Source: Temnopleurus reevesii
Lineage: Eukaryota > Echinodermata > Echinoidea > Temnopleuroida > Temnopleuridae
DNA length: 64,000 bases
Assembly: GCA_036244855.1 (NCBI GenBank)
Contig: BQKZ01000965.1
Coordinates: 1-64,000 of the forward strand
Reading direction: 5' to 3'
The notes below the pieces were generated by a model. That model was not told the DNA's origin. It made no database searches and worked only from the letters and a program-made list of their open reading frames with translations. The translations under genes and the position numbers were made by a program. Shown piece by piece: positions 26,189 through 38,350 of this stretch; the first letter of the stretch is position 1; each line of letters starts with the position of its first letter.

Positions 26189-27532
26189 CTTGTTATCACT
26201 ATCCTCATGAGCTCTCCCAACTATGATAATCCCTAGGAACTCAATTTCACTAATAGTCCACAGAAGGTAACCGGAATCTCTTTAACTAAAGAAGCTGAGG
26301 CAAATCAAATCTGGTCCAGCGTTATGAAGGAGCAATTATAAATCCAATTAGCTGCTGGTAATGTGCTATAAAATGTTGACTTGGCAAATAACATTAAGTC
26401 ATATCAGAGCTACCTTTTAAGAATCCTCCGATTGAAGTTACGGGGAACATGCGATTCACTCGAGACCAGGAATCAAATGCGTATAAGAAGATGACAGCGA
26501 TTCCAGCTTGTTCATTCCTTAAAATGGACATTAAATCCGAGAAGATTAGCTTTCATCAAAATCAAATCTTGTGCTTGCTTCCAATAAAAAGGTTTTATGA
26601 AGAGTAAACATTGAGGAGCCTTGAAAGGCGTCGTAAGTGAAGCTGAAAGATTTGCTCCTTTATTGAATATTGACTTCAGTGTTAGAAATCAATCCAACAT
26701 TTATGCTTGCTGAAACGACCAATCATGAAAAAACGGTATAAGAGGTTAAACCTCCAAAACAAAGACTGCAATGGAGAATATAGTTTTGAACTTCAGGCTG
26801 CTCAAGAACTCTATTTTCAAAGTGAGAAAAAGAAACCCACTGACAATAAACATGAGAAAACATGAAAATCAGGGTTGTCAAGTATTTCCTCGAAAGACGG
26901 TTAAGTTTGGAAACCTCAGGACGATAATCAGTGACACGACATCTGCGGTTGATGTGTTTTGCATTCCATGCTACTGCTTTTCCTGCCGATCAATAGATAA
27001 TCCTAAATTGCTTGTGAAAAAAATCCCAGAAACACGTCGATGGGCTGGGTGCCTTACAGGTAGAAATATGCTGGCAGGGTGGAGGATAATGGGTATACTA
27101 TATGAACAGAGGGTAGAGAGAGAGAGAGAGGGAGTCAGAGAGGGGTGATGTACCAGGGTCTGCGTTACGCTGCAAATATATGTGCACGCACACACAGTGA
27201 CACACTGATACTTTGTCATGCACACAGATGCACATCCTCCCACTTATATTTCTTTTAGTATGCACAAACTGATGCACAGGTTGTTCCGCTATAATTGTAG
27301 GGCAATTTCTCTATCGTTTGTTCTACTTTTTATACTAATATGGATATTTTGATTTAAATAACTTCTCTTGGAGTATCAGGTTGGTAAAGGAGGAAAGGCC
27401 TTTTCAGTATGTTAAGATGACAAGAATTTTGCTCTTTGTTCTTTCATTTCTTTCAATATCATTTATATTCTAGTTTATCTATTTCTCTTTTCGCCTCTTC
27501 TCTACCAAATCATGAACAAATTTAAGCATACC

Positions 27533-27876
27533 NNNNNNNNNNNNNNNNNNNNNNNNNNNNNNNNNNNNNNNNNNNNNNNNNNNNNNNNNNNNNNNNNNNN
27601 NNNNNNNNNNNNNNNNNNNNNNNNNNNNNNNNNNNNNNNNNNNNNNNNNNNNNNNNNNNNNNNNNNNNNNNNNNNNNNNNNNNNNNNNNNNNNNNNNNNN
27701 NNNNNNNNNNNNNNNNNNNNNNNNNNNNNNNNNNNNNNNNNNNNNNNNNNNNNNNNNNNNNNNNNNNNNNNNNNNNNNNNNNNNNNNNNNNNNNNNNNNN
27801 NNNNNNNNNNNNNNNNNNNNNNNNNNNNNNNNNNNNNNNNNNNNNNNNNNNNNNNNNNNNNNNNNNNNNNNNNNNN
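27533..27876. other. Assembly gap (344 N)
   Basis: A continuous run of N. The reading frames reported through it are meaningless. Confidence 0.99.
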
Positions 27877-27895
27877 AGATAAGGTTTTATTCTAA

Positions 27896-27985
27896 GTAGA
27901 TTTGAAGACAAAATCTAGCAATCAAAATATTCGCCTTTACCAAAACTGTACTTGGGCTTTAAAAGTAATAACAAGATATTCTCAC
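27896..27985 (+). repeat. Dispersed repeat family 'TTTGAAGACAAAAT', copy 1
   Basis: TTTGAAGACAAAATCTAGC, AATATTCGCCTTTACCAAAA and TTGGGCTTTAAAAGTAA align in order with 42040-42130. It abuts the assembly gap, so its left extent is unknown. Confidence 0.5.
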
Positions 27986-30221
27986 CATTCCACACCTACT
28001 AGTAGTACCATTTGTCCCAACATTTCCTTTTGTTATAAACAAATCAACATACACATTATCACTAATCTCAACCTTGTTTTGACCAAATATTGATTATCGA
28101 AAACCATCACAATCAGTGAATCCTAAAAAACAAGTGATCACAATGACAGTCTAAGTTCTTCAAGCAAGTCTTGTTTATTAATAATGTTGTTTGGAATGAT
28201 GGACAATTTACGTATTTGTGGGGGGGGGAGGCAAAAGTAGAATGAGCTGGATAAAATTTGGGAATGTCTACCAGAAGACACTCTGGATTCCGTAGATATA
28301 GAGGCCTCATGAATAGGTAGGTTTACTAACATCAAATTTATGAGCCTTTCTTGCCAACGAACGTAGTTAAGTTGTATCCCTAAAACCGGTTAATAACAAT
28401 AAGACTACAATATCTGGAATCCAGTTTGCATACATTATTTGTTGCTACATTGGGCACGTCTCAGGCAAGCTTAAAGGTTGTCATGAATGACCATTCTGTA
28501 AGCTAGAGGTATGTATATATTTGCAACTATTAGTAAACCGGCCTATACAGGGGACACTCTCAGCATCCTCTCAAGATCTCCTGTTCAGTCCACATTACCA
28601 TCTTCTCTCCTTCAACAAGGCATCAACGCATCTCATGGGTACTGCTCAACAAGCTGGATAACATGCTCCCTCGGAAGAGAGCATCTTAAATCATTCCAAC
28701 CTTCTAATCAGATGGATGCCATACTTACCAAATCAATGCACGCCTCATCCTTGTTTTCCTTCATAAACCAAAAAGGTCAAACATGGATTATGGAGGAAGA
28801 TGATTATTAAGATTGATGTGAATGAAAGTACAGTCAGTCTAGACTAAGCCAGCAGTGAGAATGGAATAAGAAGGGATAGGGAGGGGCCAAGGAGGGACCA
28901 GCTGAATTCATCAGCGAAGAATCTTACAAATGGTTGCACTGGTAATGGACATGAGCACTTAAAAGAGATGCAGCAACACAGAAAGGAGTGCACTCTCACT
29001 GCTCAGCCACATGCATGAAATCGATATAGGAGTGTATATATTTGTATATGGGGGCCAAACAAATTGATTTGTGAGCAGAGCTGCGGAAAGCGTTTTTTCT
29101 CAGAGTTTTATTCTTAGAACAGCGCTTTCATAACACAAACAATATTCTAGACTCTAAAAGAGTTTTGGTTCATTGGTTGGGAATTCCACTTGAATACTTC
29201 TTGAAATATGTAGAGTCTACAGGCCTGAATAGATGATTTAAATTAGTTATAAATTGCTTAGAAACTGTGAATCTCTAGACAAAGATGCGGTTTAAGTGTT
29301 TCCTAAATGTTGGTAATCATATGTCAATTAAAAAGTACAAGTTATTCATATTCAAAAGGATTGACCACAAAATTGAGAATAGTGAATTAGGAATTATTAC
29401 TACACATATATTTGTATATGATTTGTCTTCATTTTATTATCTAAAAAATATAATATATCCCCACTTTCTCTCTCCGCTACGATTTAAAGTAATAATATTA
29501 TTTATCTTAAACAATTTCAGAGTTGTATCATTAATCTGGTTGAAAAACCTTGGAGTAACATGATATAATTGAAACCTTGAAAGCCACAGAACTTCATCCA
29601 TTATGAAAGTTAAACAAATTCGTAAAAAGGAAATGAACATCCCAAAAGTGATTCCTGAAGTTGGCAATGATAATGATCTGGGGCATGTAACATAAAAGAT
29701 GATTGAATAGTTTGTATGGCATGTCATTCGCAAAAGTTCATGGGTATAGTTTACAATCCCCCTGGCGGTATATAACTTTACTGACACAGCAACTTCCTAC
29801 AAATAGCTCCCACCTTCCCTTTCAAGGACATGAGTTTAGTTCAGAAGCATCATTTTTGTAAGAATATCTACTTTCTATAAACCATGAGAAAAAATGTACT
29901 ATTAAAGGAGCAAATAGCATATATTTTGGAGATTCACATTTACAGAATTTGGATCAGCAATTATATTTCCACTTTTTTTGGAGTGACTTTCTGATCGAAT
30001 AGAAATATTCAAAAGAAAAGAAATTCTTGATTTCCTATTATGAATAAGACCCCCCCCCCCCATGGTTCGGCTGTCCTCCAATGCCATTTTTTTTTTTAAA
30101 GAAGTGTTTGAAGGTCAAAATATTTTACATATTTTCTTCAATTTTTCAGGGACAATTCACACAATTTAGGAGGAAAGTATGACTTAGAAGGGAGTGAAAA
30201 GCCAAAGAACATCTGATGTCC

Positions 30222-30385
30222 TGGTGCACAAGTATTTCAAGGAATAAATATCCAATATCTCACCAGAGTTGAGTGCTGCACATTGTGAATGAATTTCTTG
30301 CTAAAAGATTTCCATATTGCTAAGATTTGAAACCTCAACCTTCTGATTAAAAGGGAAAGTCTTATCTGCTTGGCTATGGTGCTCC
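30222..30385 (-). mobile_element. tRNA-derived SINE, copy 3
   Basis: On the minus strand, A-box-like TAGCCAAGCAGAT (30376-30364), B-box-like AGGTTTCAAATCTT (30335-30322) and the body TTTTAGCAAGAAATTCATTC, CAATGTGCAGCACTCAACTC, GGTGAGATATTGG and TTCCTTGAAATACTTG follow in the family order. It abuts a hairpin MITE that begins at 30400. Confidence 0.7.
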
Positions 30386-30399
30386 TACCTAACAGTTCC

Positions 30400-30543
30400 G
30401 TACAATGCAAGTCAGTTTCCTGTGCTACCTGTTACCATTATAAAAACTCAGAACAAAAGTCCAGTGATGGTCTAATGACCTCACTGTGATCCCATTGTCA
30501 TTTTATAGTGATAACAGGTAGGCAAAGACTTGTGACAGGTACT
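30400..30543. mobile_element. Full-length hairpin MITE, copy 1
   Basis: The whole 144 bases fold on a centre near 30473. Arms 30426-30471 and 30476-30520 include TACCTGTTACCATTATAAAA against TTTTATAGTGATAACAGGTA and CAGTGATGGTC against GACCTCACTG. The outer ends TACAATGCAAGTC and GACTTGTGACAGGTAC also pair. A shortened relative lies at 4892-4963. Confidence 0.7.
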
Positions 30544-33254
30544 GGAGTTACTTGACTTGATATTAATTTAAAATACATTCATATCTTCAGAAGATCCTAT
30601 TCTCACTGTATACACCTTGCCATTTGTACATTTATATACGATACTTATTGACATTTCTGATATTGATACTTACACTACATATGGAGCCTAGAGAAGATAA
30701 ATAAGCAAAGGGGTAACAATAGGAAGCATACACAGTATATTGTCCACTTCTGACACCTTCCATGTGAGAAGATTCTGACCTATTTACTATTTCTCCCAGA
30801 CAGTCTATCTCATTCAATCTCTGCTCTGACTTTTATTTTCAGTACTGTAGCCTTATATTTGTAAGTGGTTGTTGACGTATAGCCTTTGGCAAGCTACAAA
30901 AATTCTAGCAACTGGTCCCTTGCACCCAATATAAGAAATCATAATTTACTGTTGATATGAAGGCACAATTAAACTAGGGAATATGAATCTAAGTAAATTT
31001 AAAAAAAAAGTATATTGCCATATTGAACTTATAATTTAAGATGAGTGTTGGATGGAAGTAGTGATTTCCAGAAGGAGTGGTGGACAAAATTTCATTCCGG
31101 CATCTTCACTACTGCTGATCACTTTAGATAGACGACTGCCATTCAATATATTGTGGTCAGCCATGTTCTTTATCAGAAGACCCTTTCTCCCTGCTTCTCC
31201 CCACATAATCTGTCAATGTTGTTGGCTTTTGCCTTTCCTGCCTTTTCTCTCTCTGTCTATATAGAGAAATAGACAGATATAGACAGAGAAAAAATATATT
31301 ACTCTATCATTCTCTTTCTATCTCCTTCTCTACCATTTCATTTTACTTCATCCTACTTTCTGCGAAATATTCTATTCTCCACCTCATCTATCGCCTTCTT
31401 CCTCAATATTACCCCTCTATTTTTCCATTTCTACATCTTTCCCCCTGCTCCTCATACTTCGTTGCACAGATATTGATCTTATGTGGGAGGAAAATGTGTT
31501 ACGAGGGCCAGACACAATCAATAAGAGTTGCAGTGTTTCTTTCCCCAAGTTCATGATTCAAGGGTACGCCATTATGGTCAACCAAACCTGAAAACGCAAC
31601 ATTGTGCCTCATTTAACTAGCATTGATTTGTTTTTCCTACCCTCAATGGATATTGACTGGAATGCCCAGTTCACTGATATCAAGTAAACTATGAAATATT
31701 TAAGATCGATGTGTTTGGTTTAGCTCAAGATTTCATCTGTGATTCCTTTTGTAGTGTTGTAACATGTAAATACAAACATGAGTTTCAAACAATGATTTAT
31801 TTTGCCTAATCTCAAAGGGTGTTGACTGAAATGCCCACTTCTATTGATGGCACCATCCATGTGCTTTCATTTATATTTCCTAATGCAATGTTCTAACTTA
31901 GAGACACAAATAGGATATTTATGTCAGTACGAATTTTAGTAAATTAAGGGGTTGTTGTTAAAAATCAACTGCAAATTTTCAAATCGTAATGCTCATTTTC
32001 ATTCGCACACTGTACACGCATTTGACAAGACGCGTACGAAACAATAATTTTGATTGGCAAGTTCCGATCAACTGCAACTTGCGATCAATTGCAACTTTTC
32101 AACAACACCCCCTAAAAGATTCTATGAAAAAGCAATTGCATTTTGGTGAAGTTATAAAAACAAGGAGGTCTAAAAATAGGTTATGAATATAATGCTATGT
32201 ACCCATTTTTTCCTCATGCTGTTCAGTCAATGGAAATGTTAGAATGATTCATGGAAAACATTCTTTTTAGAAAATAAGACAACAAATGCTGATTATATAA
32301 GAAATGCTAATAATACCATGAAAGGGTCCTTCATGCGATTTCAGATTCGAATAAGAATATTCTACAATAGTTCGTTCTTGAAAATTAAAGAAATGATAAA
32401 AAGAATTTATACGATTTATATGTCCAAGTAGAATTCCCATGTGATTAAGATTGTTAAATGTTAAAGGAGATACATCAGGACATAAGTAATTTTCAGACAA
32501 AGAGTTAAAAATGGCAACAAATTATTTTCTCTTTTCTAAGACGAATCTCCATGTAGCAAACCATGTCATTTCACATACATTCAGGTACATATCTTTTGAA
32601 ATGGCTTTCACTGCCTGGATATTGTGTCACTATCGATCTAATCAGAATAAATGGAGTAATTGGTTTAATCCAATATAAACTTCAATTCCATTCCACGACT
32701 AATGCAATTAAGATTACATATTTTCTAATCCGCTTTCCATTTACATCCAAGGACTCATCTGATTGTCATTCACTTACAGTGACGTCATATCTGGCTCCTA
32801 AGTTTGAACACGAGAGGGGGTGCTCCAATATTTTGTCACTCTGTAAGATTGAGTGGATTTTTACAACAATCTACTCGCAACACTCGCCAATTCGCACCCA
32901 TTCATCGTGCACGTATTCATGAAACAGACGACCATGAATAGCTAATTAGGCAATGCACCCTTGTGTTCGATCCCTTATTATTTCGTCGCATATATGTAAA
33001 ACCTTCGTAAAAGGTACATTTTCTAACAGTTGAAAGTCTAATCTTTCTCTGAATGTGACAATTGTTAGGATAAAGTGATATAAATTCATCCTTTATGGCA
33101 GAACATTATTCACTTAAAAACAGAAACGAACTAAAATGTTCAGGGACAATAAATCCCCTAATTTCTCACTTGACTCTCACCATTTTCTATTCGAAAAATA
33201 CCTGCAACTAATAGAGTGTCGATATGTGAAGAAGATTTGTAATTTCATATCATG

Positions 33255-33520
33255 CACGGGTCAGGATCACGGAATTTTGTCGACAAGTCAGAGATCGCCT
33301 CCGCTCATTTTGATAACGGCGCTCTGATTGGTTAATGCCGCGATTTGGCTACAGATATCGGATCGCCTGGGTGATGATGTCATCCGGTTCCAAGCAATCG
33401 CGAACGCGGTAGCTTCTAAAGGCACTTTTGAGTCTACCATAGGAGGCGGCGGAGCGCGTGCACCACCTCCTAAGGTACACTCATAAGTTTTTTACCATCG
33501 AAACACACAGAATTTCGGGT
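33255..33520. promoter_or_regulatory. CpG-rich patch in an otherwise CpG-poor window
   Basis: About 20 CG dinucleotides occur in some 265 bases (for example TCGCGAACGCGG, GGCGGCGGAGCGCGTG, AACGGCGCTC), while neighbouring kilobases have very few. A CCAAT-type box occurs as ATTGG at 33327-33331 (CCAAT on the minus strand), plus CRE-like TGATGTCATC at 33376-33385. Both strands keep a reading frame open for about 50 codons here, but this follows from composition. It could be a promoter-type element of the minus-strand gene, or a GC-rich repeat. Confidence 0.3.
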
Positions 33521-34959
33521 CAACTTCTGGTAAAATGTCATACTTCCAACCCTTCGAAATCACTTTTAACTCTTGCGACCCTAACTTTTTTCTTGATTGT
33601 TTATCTTCCACACTCATCTTTCTTTGAAATTTGAAGACAAAAATAAAATTCAGTTTTTGCGCGGGTCAGGATCACGAAAAGAAATCTTATGTTCAAAAAT
33701 TCGACTGCCGAAGGATCGAAAACTTTGCGGAGACAGAAATTAGCCAATTTTTTTTTATCAATCGACAAGAAAATTATCAGAGAACAAATCACAATTGCAT
33801 TCTTCAGATGAAAATGCGCATTCGCCAATTATAGACTCATTACATAGGTGTATGTCAAATAACAGGGAAATATTGCGTTTGACGAGGTGGTGACTGTACT
33901 ACATGTGAGCTGTAGAGGGCCGAGCATAAAATGGAGCAATCATGCTCATTATCCAAATGTTGTTATCGATAGCACTGCCGGTAGACTGCAAAGGCTGGTC
34001 AAATAAAAGAAATACATGTTTGTTTGATAATTTGAAACAGCATTAACTCTAATTTGCAGGAATTGTTAAAAATCAACACACCATGAAACAAAAAGAAAAC
34101 AAAAGGGGAAGAGGATAAAGAAAAGGGACATCTTCCAACCTTGCACTCCCTTTCCATTTTATTCTTTTTACAAATTCTAGCAAATCTAGAAATGCAGTGG
34201 AATTTCGTCTCAGATGAACTGAAGATACTTTCTGTGAAAATTGTCAAAAGATGAGCACATAAGATTAAAAAATGGGATAACTTGATATAATTTCATATCT
34301 CTCTTTGAGTAACTTCTTTCAATTAACTTTTACTTCATCGCTGCTTGATACAACCACTGAATATCAACCTCGTCATGCACAATACATGAATAAGATTCTC
34401 ACACTGAGTTTTGGAATACCCAGGAAGCGTAACCTACATAATCTGCCCTCAAATCAATAATTAATAGATTCTCCATGGATACACGTTCATTATGTCGTAG
34501 AACATACAATACCCTCATAATGCAGTATGAATTGCAGCCAAAGAACAAATAATTTAATACATTTTATATGTCTTTTGCTTGCCATCTAAAGCTATTCTAA
34601 AGAAAAAGATCTGGGTATTCAAACCAACTGCTTCTTGCTATATGGGTAAGATAAATAGCACCAAATGTAGATTCCATTTAATAAAACATCATGCATCAGA
34701 TGATGTATGATCATTAGGCAATGTTCAATATACTTGTCAAACAGAATATTCCAATGGTGGAAACATTTATGAGTTCTTTTTTTTTTCAAGAAAACTGTTA
34801 TAAATATGAAAATAAAGATAAATTTCAAAGTCAGCATATCATCTATTAGATCCTCTTTTATTGAAGGATAGTTGGTGCTATCATTATTAAAGGCATTCTT
34901 TGAAGAGGAACCAATGCTCAAATTTTTGTGCTCTCATTGAATAGGTAAACATCTGAAAA

Positions 34960-35170
34960 ACAAACTGTGAAAATTTGAGCAAAATAAGACAATCCCTTCA
35001 AAAGATATGAATCTTTAAATTCTCAAAGATATGACGATCCCTGCCACTGGTGGGAATCATTGCTATCGGCAACATTGATGGAATGTGTGACATCATGTCG
35101 GACTTCTCATTCACTCTTAGTACAAAATTTCCCATTTTCTTCGCATTTTTAAAAGAAAAGTCATCTAAAT
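34960..35170 (+). repeat. Dispersed repeat family 'CTGTGAAAATTTG', copy 2
   Basis: ACTGTGAAAATTTGAGCAAA, GACAATCCCTTCAAAAGATA, ATCCCTGCCACTGGTGGGAA and ATCGGCAACATTGATG follow the order seen at 13374-13560. Confidence 0.55.
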
Positions 35171-37390
35171 GTTGCTTATTTTTTTGCCAGTGTATAATAA
35201 CATGCCTTCACTAATTTTGCGTGTAGAATCATGTTGAATTCTTAATTTTACGTTAATCAATTCTAAAAAAATTGTATAAAAAGTGAATAGGAAGTTGCTC
35301 ACATATATGTGACAGATTCTGCCAAAGTTACAGACTGCATGTTCTCATATGAATTTCCCTCAATTTGAACTCTTTCGAATAAATTGCTGTCAGATCATTT
35401 TAATGTTTTTAATTTAGGATATTACGCAATAATTTGACCTAATTTCTATGCTCAAAATCACTTAGCATTGACATTTTGACAGTGATTTATTTTGACATGT
35501 CTCTATTCAAGAAATTATGGAAATACTAAGACCAACATGATGTCCTTTGTTCTGCTTGTGTGTATCAATAACAGAGGTAGACATTTTGATGCACAAATGG
35601 TGCAGCCATTATGAAAAGATAATAATTTAGCACTTGTCTATGTTCCAAGCGACATGATTAATCACAAGCGCTGCATAGATATGATTAATGATCTACAGGT
35701 GATGGATCACTTTCATTTCCATTTCCATCATTATAAATAAATCTCTTCATAAACACTGAAGCGTTAGAACACTGATCAAAGCGATCATAATCATCCACAC
35801 TTTGATGTTATGAGCAGGAGGGTAATGCAGGTGAAGTGATGTCTGCCCTGTTTCATGCACGACAGATTTCCTTTCCTCCCGCTTACCCACTCTTAATCAT
35901 GCGGACGTGTTGGTTTTAATCCATTATGGTCTGGTGAGGCAGCCTTAAATGATCAAATATTGCGATGAAATGTAGGTATGCATGACTACACCAGCTGCAG
36001 CGACAGAACCGTTAAAGGGACTACCAACTTTGGAGTAAGAATTAATTTATATACCTTGTTTAATCTTTCCTGTCATATTTTTTGTTCAACTCTTTACAAA
36101 GATATTCATCTTAAATCACTATGCGTATTATGGCATTAAAAAAGAAGATTGTTTTGATTAGAATGTCATTAATTGACTAAAAACATGATGATAAGTTGTC
36201 GCAGCATTATTTGCATAAATTAAATTATTGGCAGCCATGAGGTAGTAAATATTTTCCTTTTCACATTTCTCTTTTTTTATTGCAATTTCTATTTAACTGA
36301 CAGTATTGAATTTAAATTTCCATCGTCATTCAATGTTATCATCTAATTATTGAATTACGGTACACCCATCTTTACTCTTGCTACAGCATGGACAAAAATT
36401 ATTGAATCATTCAATTCTAGGAAATTTTACATCAGTGAGACTAACTTCAACCTTTCTCTCATGAAAAGAGAACAGCGATCACGTGTGGATACATTAATGA
36501 CTTGACATGATTAAATGGTACTTTTATAATGCATTAGCCTTCATTAATTGCTCAGTGCTTCCAATTACAGTGCGATAGTCTCATTATCATCAGCATAATA
36601 TTATGTGGAAAGCGATTAGCACATAGCTGAGAAGAAGGAATCCAAATAGAGAATAAGCTTTTCAGTGTGGGCGTACAAGGTCATCACTTGGGAACATTTC
36701 AGATTTTCACAATTTTAACAAAACTCTGGAGGAATATATTACATACTGACATGCTTTTAAGGCAATGTTTTCTTGCTATTCTAATCAATGGAAGAAAATA
36801 ACATTCATAATTTAAAGGGAAAAATAAACACATATTTTCTATATATGCTTTAAGGTGTTTAGGAGTGTCAAAAGAACTTCTGTTATCAAATTCATTCATT
36901 TCGAATATGAAATTTTCAGCTATTTTGTTGAGTACACAAGTAGCTTCTTTGAAAAACTTTCATTGATTTTTAATGAATAAAACAGAATGATAAGTATAAA
37001 TTGTTCATCAAGAAAAAGATTCTGAAATGGGACTTTTACTGAGCAGCCTTTATTAGTCTTTTCACAGTGTGTGCACAACCAACGGAGGGAGTGGGAAGGG
37101 GCGACACCTCCCAACTATTTTAATTTACTTTGTGCAAACATATGGCAAAGTGTAAAATATTGTAGTACACAATCCCTCCACTTTTGAAGATATTCCACAA
37201 TCCTTGTTCGAATCTATTTTTAGTTAAACACTTACACAGTGGTTACCCTTTTCTGTGTTCCACCCACACTATGCAAGAGAGAGAAAAAGGGGTAGAATGG
37301 AAGCTAATAAACTCTAAGAAGCGGTGAGTTGCAGCACGCGACTGCACTCCAAACGTTCTCATTAGCATGAACCCATTGGAGGTGTCACTA

Positions 37391-37894
37391 CAGTGTGTCT
37401 CAATAAAAAAGTAACACTTTTGAAATGGTTGGCAAATTGAGCATATATGGTTTTATGAAGAAATGTTGATATGTATAGAAAGCTGAAGGATTGACCTTTC
37501 TAATGATATGAAAAATTGGAAAAAAAGAATCATGCTTCGATGAACAGTGTTCACTTAGATTAGATGTATGAAAATGTGCCTGCGCAGGATTTTCCTTCCA
37601 ATGTTGGACAAGTAAGCTACTTGTAGCTTACAAAAAGATTTCTCTGAGATATTTAGGATCGATGAATCAACAGGGTATTTTGATTAGATTGAATACCTTT
37701 CCTTTTGCTCTGTTATTTATCAATTCCGAAAAACCACCGCCCCCACAAATACACACACACTTCCACTCCCATCGTATTGTAAGAAAAAAGTTAAATCTGT
37801 TTATATAAGATGTTCATGTTGTTTTTATTTTCTTCTTATTTACAACTGCTGTGTTCATCTTAATAAAATGAAAGATCTGACAAAAATAATCGTC
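37391..37894 (+). repeat. Left terminal inverted repeat of the mariner/Tc1-type element
   Basis: About 504 bases that pair with 38351-38894. The first ~60 bases are nearly identical to the other arm. The similarity stays clear through the TTTATCAATTCCGAAA / TTTATCAATCCCGAAA segment and the CTTATTTACAACTGCT / CTTATTTACAATTGCT segment, and fades just after GATCTGACAAAA. A perfect internal hairpin, GTAAGCTAC-TT-GTAGCTTAC, lies at 37612-37631. The apparent start of the transposase reading frame (37868) falls inside this arm, so that start codon is not a genuine gene start. Confidence 0.85.
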
Positions 37895-38262
37895 CCGATA
37901 ATCGATGGACATGTTATTCCTGCCCTTGATAGAGTTGCAAGGTATCGCCATGGCAGGAATGGACGGTTCCGACGTGTATGGTGGGTGCAAGATGGGGCAC
38001 CTTGCCATTGCTGCAGAACACCTCACCCATCTCTTCAGTGCTCATATGAAGTTGAATGGCTTCCACGTTCACCTGATATGATGCCTCTCGACTTCTTCTT
38101 CGGGGGATGGCTCAAGATTAAGGTCTACACCACACCTCCCGACATGAGATTGATGTCCTTAATTTGTCAGAACAGAGCAACAGTCAGGTCAAGAGAGCTG
38201 ACATGCTGAAATGGGCAAGATCGTGTATCAAGAGAAAAGGTGGACGTCGATCATTAATGTGA
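37892..38262 (+). pseudogene. Transposase C-terminal remnant, DDE mariner/IS630 type, frameshifted
   Basis: Three frames together give a recognisable transposase tail. Frame 1 carries HVIPALDRV, then the second catalytic Asp in WWVQDGAP (GAT at 37991-37993). Frame 2 (38013-38060) carries AEHLTHLFSAHMKLNG. Frame 1 resumes with VEWLPRSPDMMPLDFFFGG and WLKIKVYTTPP, where the Asp of PLD (about 38090-38092) matches the third catalytic position. Frame 3 (38152-38262) carries DVLNLSEQSNSQ, RADMLKWARSCIKRKGG and a stop. The order QDGAP, then EWPPRSPD-type, then LDFF(L/F)WG, then K.KVY..PP is characteristic of mariner-like transposases. About 32 codons separate the two Asp residues in frame 1. The N-terminal DNA-binding domains and the first catalytic Asp are missing, so the protein cannot be functional. 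Confidence 0.85.
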
Positions 38263-38350
38263 AAGACTTAATTTTACCGGTACCCTTACTCAATCGATAG
38301 TTTGAAAGCCGTGATATTCAGGCAAGAAAAAACATAACCATTTGGACTAT

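Noticed and set aside
27512..27911. Reading frames through the N gap on both strands
   Set aside because: Composed almost entirely of undetermined bases.
28729..28764. Possible 12-codon minus-strand first exon (MKENKDEACIDL) before GTAAGT
   Set aside because: Good donor, but only 12 codons, phase 0 (unlike exons A and B) and an in-frame TGA five codons upstream. Expected by chance at this window size.
33325..33488. About 50 open codons on both strands in the CpG-rich patch, with a CCTAAG|GTACAC donor-like site
   Set aside because: Openness on both strands follows from the absence of AT-rich stop codons. The donor is weak, with no start codon in frame.
35887..35900. Possible 14-base minus-strand first exon (MIKS + GG) before GTAAGC
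   Set aside because: Phase 2 like exons A and B, but only four codons and poor start context (C at -3). Not supportable from sequence alone.
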